Source: an uncultured Eubacteriales bacterium (GTDB lineage: Bacteria; Bacillota; Clostridia; Oscillospirales; CAG-382). Taken from it: DNA of 11,976 bases. The DNA is taken from positions 1 through 11,976 of the forward strand of contig CAKSCN010000070.1 in NCBI GenBank assembly GCA_934444485.1, read 5' to 3'. Both the position numbers and the translations under genes were made by a program. This document shows positions 6,464 to 11,976 of this stretch, in pieces; the stretch's first letter is position 1; each line of letters starts with the position of its first letter. Under the pieces are notes generated by a model. The model ran no database searches. It was not told the DNA's origin and saw only the letters and a program-made list of their open reading frames with translations.

Positions 6464-7768
6464 TCAGCCCACCGCTCCTGCGTTGCTGTCGTCAGAATCC
6501 GGCACTGTTACGACCGAAATGTCGGCGCCCACACCGGCAAGCTTTCCGACGATATCCTCGTAGCCTCGCTGTATGTGGTAAATCTCGGAAATTTCCGTGC
6601 GGCCTGTTGCCGCAAGACCTGCTATTATCATTGCCGCACCTGCACGGAGGTCGGTAGCCTTAACGGGTGCGCCCATGAGCTTCTCGACGCCCTCGAAGTT
6701 TGCGACCTTTCCCCCGCCCTGGACACGTATGTTTGCGCCCATGAGGCAAAGCTCGTCAACATATCTGAAGCGGCTGTCCCAAACGCCCTCGGAAAGAGTG
6801 CTGACCCCCTCGGAAAGAGCCATGAGAACGCCTATCTGCGGATTCATATCGGTGGGAAAACCCGGATAAGGGAGCGTTTTGACGTTTGCACGCCTTGTAC
6901 GCTTGTCGGCAAACACTCTCACAGAGTCGTCAAACTCTTCGACGTCCGCACCCATTTCGATAAGCTTTGCGGATATCGAGTCAAGGTGCTTGGGAATTAC
7001 GTTCTTCACTAAAAGATCTCCCCTCGTCGCCGCCGCCGCAATCATGTACGTTCCGGCTTCTATCATATCGGGGATTATTGCATAGTTCACGCCGTGGAGC
7101 TTCGACACACCCTTGATTTTTATCGTGTCCGTACCTGCGCCCGAAACCTGTGCGCCCGAGGCATTAAGGAAGTTTGCAAGGTCAACCACGTGCGGCTCAC
7201 GTGCTGCGTTTTCGATTATGGTCGTACCCTTTGCCTTAACTGCCGCAAGCATTACGTTTATCGTACCGCCGACGGTCACGCAGTCCATATAGACCTCGCT
7301 TCCGACAAGACCGCCAGTCGTTTTTGCGTCAACGTATCCGCCGTCGCTTATGTTTACGACCGCACCGAGAGCCTCAAAGCCCTTTATGTGCTGGTCTATG
7401 GGACGGACGCCGAGGTCACATCCGCCGGGATATGCGGCTCTTGCTCTGCCGAAACGACCGAGTTCCGCACCGAGAATGTAATACGACGCACGCATTTTTC
7501 TGACAAGCTCGTAAGGCGACGTGCCGGGAATTATTCTCGTCGTGTCAATCTCGACCGTGGACTTATCCACGAGCTTCACCTTTGCGCCTATTTTCGAGAG
7601 TATTTCGAGTGCCGCAGTAACGTCGCTGATAAGCGGAAGATTCTCTATAACACACTTATCCTCGTTAAGTATCGTGGCGAATATTATTGCAACGGCAGCG
7701 TTTTTCATTCCGCTGACCTCAATTTCGCCGCAGAGGCGATTGCCGCCGTTAATTACTATTTTTTCCAT
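6464..7768 (-). CDS. murA: UDP-N-acetylglucosamine 1-carboxyvinyltransferase MurA
   Basis: The enzyme transfers enolpyruvate from phosphoenolpyruvate to UDP-GlcNAc, the first committed step of peptidoglycan synthesis, in the cytoplasm. The 434-residue length is normal. Lys22-Asn23 (GMKNAAVAI) are the substrate-binding pair. The active-site loop YPGGCDLGVRPIDQHI carries the catalytic cysteine at 117 (Cys115 in E. coli), so fosfomycin should inhibit it. FPTDMNPQ holds the Asp that acts as general base. The frame stays open upstream to a TTG at 7882, but MEKIVINGG is the standard MurA N-terminus, so the ATG at 7768 was chosen. Its ribosome site GGAAGG lies about 13 nt away, longer than usual. 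Firmicutes often have two MurA paralogues; which one this is cannot be told. It has its own promoter and a structured leader. Confidence 0.96.
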   Translation of the reverse strand: MEKIVINGGNRLCGEIEVSGMKNAAVAIIFATILNEDKCVIENLPLISDVTAALEILSKIGAKVKLVDKSTVEIDTTRIIPGTSPYELVRKMRASYYILGAELGRFGRARAAYPGGCDLGVRPIDQHIKGFEALGAVVNISDGGYVDAKTTGGLVGSEVYMDCVTVGGTINVMLAAVKAKGTTIIENAAREPHVVDLANFLNASGAQVSGAGTDTIKIKGVSKLHGVNYAIIPDMIEAGTYMIAAAATRGDLLVKNVIPKHLDSISAKLIEMGADVEEFDDSVRVFADKRTRRANVKTLPYPGFPTDMNPQIGVLMALSEGVSTLSEGVWDSRFRYVDELCLMGANIRVQGGGKVANFEGVEKLMGAPVKATDLRAGAAMIIAGLAATGRTEISEIYHIQRGYEDIVGKLAGVGADISVVTVPDSDDSNAGAVG

Positions 7769-7814
7769 ACGGTAAAACCAACCTTCCCATCGTTCAAAAA
7801 GCAAGATGCAGAAG

Positions 7815-7871
7815 CAGCTCTCAGATATTCTGCTCATAACTGCGGTACGTAAACCGAAGCCGCAGGAGCTG
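7815..7871 (-). other. Structured 5' leader of murA
   Basis: From the predicted transcript start (about 7929) to the murA ATG there are some 160 nt without a convincing gene. On the minus strand CTGCGG (7860-7865) pairs with CCGCAG (7840-7845) over a 14-nt loop. CAGCTC (7866-7871) directly before it can pair with GAGCTG (7815-7820), closing a longer two-helix structure. No known riboswitch class is recognised. Confidence 0.35.
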
Positions 7872-7935
7872 TCGTTTCTCAAATGTCAGTGCCGTTGCGA
7901 TCCGCTCCGAGCAGACTCTGCATATGTTACAAGAT

Positions 7936-7964
7936 ATAATACCACAAAAGCGCCGAAAATTCAG
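7936..7964 (-). promoter_or_regulatory. Probable sigma-A promoter of murA
   Basis: On the minus strand TATTAT (7936-7941) is preceded by TGG, an extended -10, with a weak -35 CTGAAT (7959-7964) at 17 nt. It lies in the 257-bp gap between yycI-like and murA and would let murA be expressed apart from the infB operon. Confidence 0.6.
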
Positions 7965-8025
7965 CCGAATTTTGTAAATCTTTATTGATTAGCTTAAATT
8001 TTTATTAACTGCACAGCCATACGGG

Positions 8026-8970
8026 CTATATGCGGCTTTTCAGCTCACCCGTCACGCTGTCATATATATGATTTGCGATATTTCCCTTTTTATCCTTATA
8101 AATCACCGAATACGACGGCACGAAGTAGAAATTGTCGCCCTCTATCGCAATGACCGAAAACGCATCTCTTTCTCCGATTATCTCAGAAACATTTTCGAGG
8201 TTCATTTTGTATATGAGATTGACGCCGTCAAGGAGCGTTGCGGAATACGCCTTTTCCGCTTCTCCCACGAAAAAGTGACCGTACACAAGCGCAAGCTCTC
8301 CTGTCGGCGAAAAGTAAAAGCGTGAAATATACTCGGGGAGAGTCACTCCGTCCGCTGTCTGCGCACAGAAGATTATTTCGCCTCCGCCGTATTCCCTGAC
8401 CTCAAAGGCACGGAAGCCGAAGTCGGCACCGCCACGCTTTGAATTTTTGCAGAGTGCGGAATAGAATCGTTTGACAGCCGTCATTTTTGCCGCATCCGCC
8501 GACGCAGGCGCTTCACAGTCGGAAACGCTCCGCAGTACGCCGCATATATTCTCACGCTCCGCTTCGGACAGCTTTCCCGATACGGCGGTGAGGAGTGAAT
8601 TTGATGTAAGCTCTGCGGACGTCTCGTCTGTTTCCGTAGTTTTGACCGCTCCGACGCCGTCGGGTATGGCGACCTCGGAATATGTCCCGGCTTCGGGAAG
8701 CATTGTATCAAGAGCCTTTTTCAGGTACTCGGTACAATCCTCCGGCTTTTCCTTTACGGCGGTGTAAATCGCAAGATTTTGTTTTTTCCGCATTATTGCG
8801 CCGTCCTGCACTTTAACGCCCTTCGACGTCAGATTCTCGACAGCACCGTCAACTATTTCCTCCGGGAGCATGGTTTTGTCGTATCTGAGTCTCGCATACA
8901 TAAATGCCGCTATCAGATTTGCCGCTATGAGCAGTACTATAAGCAGAGTTTTTGTTTTTCCCCAATTCAT
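8026..8970 (-). CDS. YycI-like regulator of the WalK sensor kinase
   Basis: The 314-residue protein begins MNWGKTKTLLIVLLIAANL, very like the N-terminus of YycI: a short cytoplasmic lead, then one membrane helix (about 7-25), with the rest outside the membrane. The C-terminal part (EGDNFYFVPSYSVIYKD, about 275-295) is compatible with the YycI outer domain. In Bacillus, YycI and YycH bind the WalK histidine kinase in the membrane and restrain WalRK, the master control of cell-wall turnover. In Staphylococcus they activate it. The start at 8970 was chosen because AAAGGG lies 7 nt upstream; a longer frame would overlap the end of the yycH-like gene. It follows that gene by 23 nt. Overall identity to known YycI appears low, so the call rests on N-terminus, topology and pairing. 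Confidence 0.65.
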   Translation of the reverse strand: MNWGKTKTLLIVLLIAANLIAAFMYARLRYDKTMLPEEIVDGAVENLTSKGVKVQDGAIMRKKQNLAIYTAVKEKPEDCTEYLKKALDTMLPEAGTYSEVAIPDGVGAVKTTETDETSAELTSNSLLTAVSGKLSEAERENICGVLRSVSDCEAPASADAAKMTAVKRFYSALCKNSKRGGADFGFRAFEVREYGGGEIIFCAQTADGVTLPEYISRFYFSPTGELALVYGHFFVGEAEKAYSATLLDGVNLIYKMNLENVSEIIGERDAFSVIAIEGDNFYFVPSYSVIYKDKKGNIANHIYDSVTGELKSRI

Positions 8971-8993
8971 TTTGCAACCCTTTCGTTTACAGG

Positions 8994-10430
8994 TCAATCC
9001 GGATACTCCGCCGTCCATTCCGGCAGGTACTCCGTTCCGTCACGGCTTACATACTCGGCATACAGCCTCACGAGTGGCTTGCCGTCACTCTTCGCCGCAG
9101 CCAAAGCCGCCGTTTGCGGAATGTCGGAATATGAGCCGTTTGTGCTTGCAAACACAGCGCCCGTAACCTTCGCACCGACAAGAGCGGTATCGCTGAAGCT
9201 GAAATATGCGTCGTAGGTTTCGTCCGAGTCGGCGCCGTTTTCACGTGCGGTGCGTATTTCCACTCCGCCGAGGTAATAGCGGAAACCGAAGCTTGTAAGC
9301 TCCGCACCGCTGTCGTAGCCGACGTATTCGAGTACAAGCTCCGCCTCGCCGCCGAGAACCGTCGTTCCGAGAGCTTCGAGTACCGAGCAAACGGCGCCCA
9401 CTGTGTCCGAGAAGCCATAGGTATTCTTTTCTATGTCCTCGGGAAGATATCCGAGAATTTTGGACATCGCAACGCCGCCGTTTCTGTCGGATTCAAAGGT
9501 TATGACTCCGTCCGGCGATATTTTGAGTTCTCCTGAGTTTTCAACGTAGCCCACGGTGCCGTTGTGCGAGGTATAGCGGTTCGTGTTGTTTGAATTCATG
9601 CCGAAGCTGCTTACAATATCCGATACATTTTCAGACTCCGCACTTATGTCGAATTTGTCCGAGAAATTCTCACGGTAAACGGGACTTACGTTCTTCACTC
9701 CGGCAAATACGGGAACAAACCCGGTTATTCCGTTTTCTCTCGCCGATTCGGAAATCTGTGCGGACACCTTTTCAAGTCCGGCATCAGTCGGATTTTCGAT
9801 CGGGTCGTAATTGAATTTAAGCGCAGTTTTGGGTTTTGCGGCGATCACCTCGCCGTCCTCGCTTATGATGTAAAGATACACCTCTTCGTTTGCGTCGCCC
9901 GTCATTATCATGGACTTTGCAAAAAAGCTCTCTTTGTAGATTATACTGTCATTATATGTATTCTCAAAAAACACGGCAATCGCCGCCAAAGGAAGCGGAT
10001 TTGCAAATTCACAATAATACTTGTTGGGTGAAAAATAAAGTCCGTCGATGTAGCCGAAGGCTTCGCTTTTGTCGGAAAAGCTCTTTTTTTCAATGTCGCA
10101 GTCGGAAAGGAGCGTAAGCACTCTTTCAAACTCCGTCCAGACGGCTTTTCCGCTTGCGGAGCTGCCGAAGCTGCCATAGCTCGTGCCGTTATCACCCGTC
10201 AGGAAAACGAACGACGGAGAAACAAAGCCGCTGTTGCCGCTTTTCATTATGAGAGAAGCGTCCTTTGAAAGAAGGTGCATATGACCGTCCGGAAAAGCCG
10301 GGAGGCTTGCCGCATCGCTGTCATTTTCAGTATAAACATACATTCCGCACAGCGAAATAAGCGACACGACAAGCACCGCTATCACCGCCGTCTGAACGTA
10401 CTTTACAGCATTTCTTCCTTTTATCTTCAT
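8994..10430 (-). CDS. YycH-like regulator of the WalK sensor kinase
   Basis: The 478-residue protein has one N-terminal membrane helix (about 11-31) after a basic start (MKIKGRNAVK), then a large domain outside the membrane. The segment GELKISPDGVITFESDRNGG followed later by a strand-rich repeat ending in FGFRYYLGGVEI recalls the YycH outer domain. Size, topology and its position directly before a YycI-like gene support the call; no single catalytic motif is expected. The ATG at 10430 has GGAG about 10 nt upstream. It starts 24 nt after rbfA, so it is probably co-transcribed with infB-rbfA. No WalR or WalK gene is present in the window, which is unusual for this pair. Confidence 0.6.
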   Translation of the reverse strand: MKIKGRNAVKYVQTAVIAVLVVSLISLCGMYVYTENDSDAASLPAFPDGHMHLLSKDASLIMKSGNSGFVSPSFVFLTGDNGTSYGSFGSSASGKAVWTEFERVLTLLSDCDIEKKSFSDKSEAFGYIDGLYFSPNKYYCEFANPLPLAAIAVFFENTYNDSIIYKESFFAKSMIMTGDANEEVYLYIISEDGEVIAAKPKTALKFNYDPIENPTDAGLEKVSAQISESARENGITGFVPVFAGVKNVSPVYRENFSDKFDISAESENVSDIVSSFGMNSNNTNRYTSHNGTVGYVENSGELKISPDGVITFESDRNGGVAMSKILGYLPEDIEKNTYGFSDTVGAVCSVLEALGTTVLGGEAELVLEYVGYDSGAELTSFGFRYYLGGVEIRTARENGADSDETYDAYFSFSDTALVGAKVTGAVFASTNGSYSDIPQTAALAAAKSDGKPLVRLYAEYVSRDGTEYLPEWTAEYPD

Positions 10431-10454
10431 AGCTTCATTTCTCCGTATTTAATC

Positions 10455-10841
10455 TCATTCCCTGTTTTCGTCCTTTGCCTCTTCGCCGTCTAAATCGAGA
10501 GACTTCAGAATCTTCGATATCTGCGCTCCGTGTTCAATGGAATTGTCGTGTACAAAGAGCAATTCCGGAGTTGCACGGAGGTTGAGTCTTGCGGCGAGCT
10601 CCGAACGGATATACCCGGACGCACTTTTAAGCCCGAGCTTTACCTCTTTTTCGTCGCCGCCGAGGGTGCTGTAGTGAATTTTGGACTGTTTGAGATCGTT
10701 TCCCGTTTCAACGCGCAGAATACTTATGAAAGCTCCCGACACCCTGGGGTCTTTTACGGTCCTCAGGATATCGGTAAGCTCTCTTGCTATTTCTTCGTTC
10801 ACTCTGCCGTTTCTGAAATTGTTTGACTTTCTTACCGGCAT
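10455..10841 (-). CDS. rbfA: 30S ribosome-binding factor RbfA
   Basis: RbfA is a single KH-like domain protein that binds the 30S subunit late in assembly, near helix 1 and the 3' end of 16S rRNA, and helps growth in the cold. The 128 residues match the family length. The family motifs are present: RVNEEIARELTDIL near the N-terminus, DPRVSGAFISILRVE, and ELLFVHDNSIEHGAQISKIL near the end. The acidic tail DGEEAKDENRE is variable in the family. A strong GGGAGG site precedes the ATG. It starts 14 nt after infB, the usual bacterial order. Confidence 0.95.
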   Translation of the reverse strand: MPVRKSNNFRNGRVNEEIARELTDILRTVKDPRVSGAFISILRVETGNDLKQSKIHYSTLGGDEKEVKLGLKSASGYIRSELAARLNLRATPELLFVHDNSIEHGAQISKILKSLDLDGEEAKDENRE

Positions 10842-10855
10842 ATTTCCTCCCGAAA

Positions 10856-11976
10856 TCAGTTATTTACCTTGATTTCTCTTTTAACCTCTTCCATGATAAA
10901 CGCCTCGAGAATGTCGCCTTCCTTGATGTCGTTGAATCTTTCGAGGCCTATACCGCACTCGTATCCGCTCGATACGTCCTTTACGTCGTCCTTGAAGCGC
11001 TTGAGCGAGGAAATCTTATCCTCGAAGATCACGATACCGTCACGGACGACACGGATCTGTGCGTTTCTCTGGATCTTGCCGTCACGGACATACGAACCTG
11101 CAATAGTTCCGACGCCGGGAACGTGAATTGTCTGGCGAACCTCAGCGTGACCGAGAACAACTTCTTTATAGTCGGGGTCAAGCATACCGTTGAGAGCCGC
11201 CGTGACCTCCTCGATGCACTCATAAATGACTCTGTAGGTGCGTATATCGACCTTGCGCATCTCGGCGGAGTCCATAGCTCCCTTGTCGGGACGAACGTTG
11301 AAGCCGATGATAATGGCGTTGGAGGCGTCTGCAAGCATAACGTCGCTTTCGTTGATACCGCCGACTGCGGAATGAATAACCTTTACCTTTACCTCGTCCG
11401 TAGAGAGCTTTTCGAGAGACGACTTGACCGCCTCCGCAGAACCCTGAACGTCCGCCTTGATGATTACGGCAAGTTCCTTTACGCCGTCGTTTATCTGGCT
11501 GAAGAGATCGTCAAGCGACACCTTGGAGTTTGCCTTGAATACCTCCTCCTTGGCTTCGTTCTTTCTCTTTTCGACAAGCTCTCTTGCCATTCTTTCGTCG
11601 GCAACCGCTCTGAACTCGTCGCCTGCGTCAGGAACATCCGAAAGACCGATAATCTCTACCGGAACGGAAGGACCTGCGGACTTTACGGGGAGTCTGTTGT
11701 CGTCGCACATTGCTCTTACACGACCCGTCGCCATACCTGCGATGACGATGTCGCCCGTGTGGAGCGTACCGTTCTGTACAAGCACCGTCGCAACGGGACC
11801 TCTGCCCTTGTCGAGCTTTGCCTCGATGACGATACCCTTTGCCGGGCGGTGCGGATTCGCTTTAAGCTCCTTCATATCGGCAACGAGAGTTACCATTTCG
11901 AGAAGCTCGTCTATACCCGTTCTCTTTACGGCGGATACGGGTACACAGATAGTATCTCCGCCCCACTCCTCAGGTA
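10856..11976 (-). CDS. infB: Translation initiation factor IF-2, C-terminal part (5' end outside the window)
   Basis: IF-2 is the GTPase that brings fMet-tRNA to the 30S subunit and drives subunit joining. About 372 codons are present and the frame continues past the window edge; the internal ATG at 11896 is not the start. The visible part begins at the end of the G domain (EEWGGDTICVPVSAVKRTG, the G5 region). Domain II follows (DKGRGPVATVLVQNGTLHTG), then domain III (ADVQGSAEAVKSSLEKLSTD) and domain IV, which binds the tRNA (RRFKDDV-type helix and YECGIGLERFNDIKEGD). All domain signatures are intact. It heads the rbfA-yycH-yycI series. Confidence 0.96.
   Translation of the reverse strand, partial: PEEWGGDTICVPVSAVKRTGIDELLEMVTLVADMKELKANPHRPAKGIVIEAKLDKGRGPVATVLVQNGTLHTGDIVIAGMATGRVRAMCDDNRLPVKSAGPSVPVEIIGLSDVPDAGDEFRAVADERMARELVEKRKNEAKEEVFKANSKVSLDDLFSQINDGVKELAVIIKADVQGSAEAVKSSLEKLSTDEVKVKVIHSAVGGINESDVMLADASNAIIIGFNVRPDKGAMDSAEMRKVDIRTYRVIYECIEEVTAALNGMLDPDYKEVVLGHAEVRQTIHVPGVGTIAGSYVRDGKIQRNAQIRVVRDGIVIFEDKISSLKRFKDDVKDVSSGYECGIGLERFNDIKEGDILEAFIMEEVKREIKVNN

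Noticed and set aside
7094..7852. A 252-codon open frame on the plus strand opposite murA
   Set aside because: It is antisense to an unmistakable murA and shows no domain, ribosome site or promoter.
7769..7882. An N-terminal extension of murA of 38 codons starting at TTG 7882 or ATG 7837
   Set aside because: MurA proteins start at the MEKIVINGG-type sequence. Neither upstream start has a ribosome site, and the extension resembles no MurA. A leader peptide was considered and dropped for the same reason.
8007..8035. A terminator behind the yycI-like gene
   Set aside because: A 7-bp hairpin with several G-U pairs overlaps the stop codon and is not followed by a T-run, so it does not qualify.
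1..11976. tRNA or rRNA genes, CRISPR arrays, insertion sequences, phage genes
   Set aside because: No cloverleaf-like sequence, regularly spaced repeats, transposase or integrase motifs, or phage proteins were seen on either strand.

Overview
The window looks like a chromosomal segment from a Gram-positive bacterium of the Firmicutes, most likely an anaerobic clostridial lineage. The reasons are YycH/YycI-like proteins (WalK regulators known from Firmicutes), a SpoIVFB-like M50 protease, strong AGGAGG-type ribosome binding sites, AT-rich sigma-A promoters with extended -10 elements, and TTG start use. The base composition is moderate. No tRNA, rRNA, insertion sequence, integrase or CRISPR array was seen. 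All genes lie on the minus strand except one IclR-type regulator.

Right part (about 7.8-12 kb, conserved core): read in transcription order, infB (5' end outside the window), rbfA, a yycH-like gene and a yycI-like gene follow each other with gaps of 14-24 nt, so they probably form one operon. murA comes next, 257 bp further on, with its own promoter and a leader of about 160 nt that can fold. The unusual point is that the yycHI pair follows infB-rbfA instead of walRK, next to a peptidoglycan precursor gene.

Middle (about 5.6-6.5 kb): a small zinc-ribbon membrane protein gene stands alone, between a weak hairpin behind murA and a terminator that faces the iclR terminator.

Left-middle (about 2.9-5.6 kb): a compact divergon. 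An IclR regulator (plus) and a two-gene operon (minus) share a 168-bp intergenic region with two near-consensus promoters whose -35 boxes are about 30 bp apart. The operon encodes a cytoplasmic sialidase-fold (Asp-box) beta-propeller protein and a YgjV-type seven-helix membrane protein, and it ends in a UUCG-loop terminator. The layout suggests a regulated carbohydrate system; the substrate cannot be read from the sequence.

Left (1-2.9 kb): a 65-residue single-span membrane protein overlaps the start of an M50 (SpoIVFB-like) intramembrane metalloprotease gene. After a 119-bp gap comes a large exported protein that begins a parallel beta-helix domain and runs off the window edge.

The best candidates for something undescribed are the sialidase-like/YgjV/IclR divergon, the 65-residue protein paired with the M50 protease, and the relocated yycHI pair.
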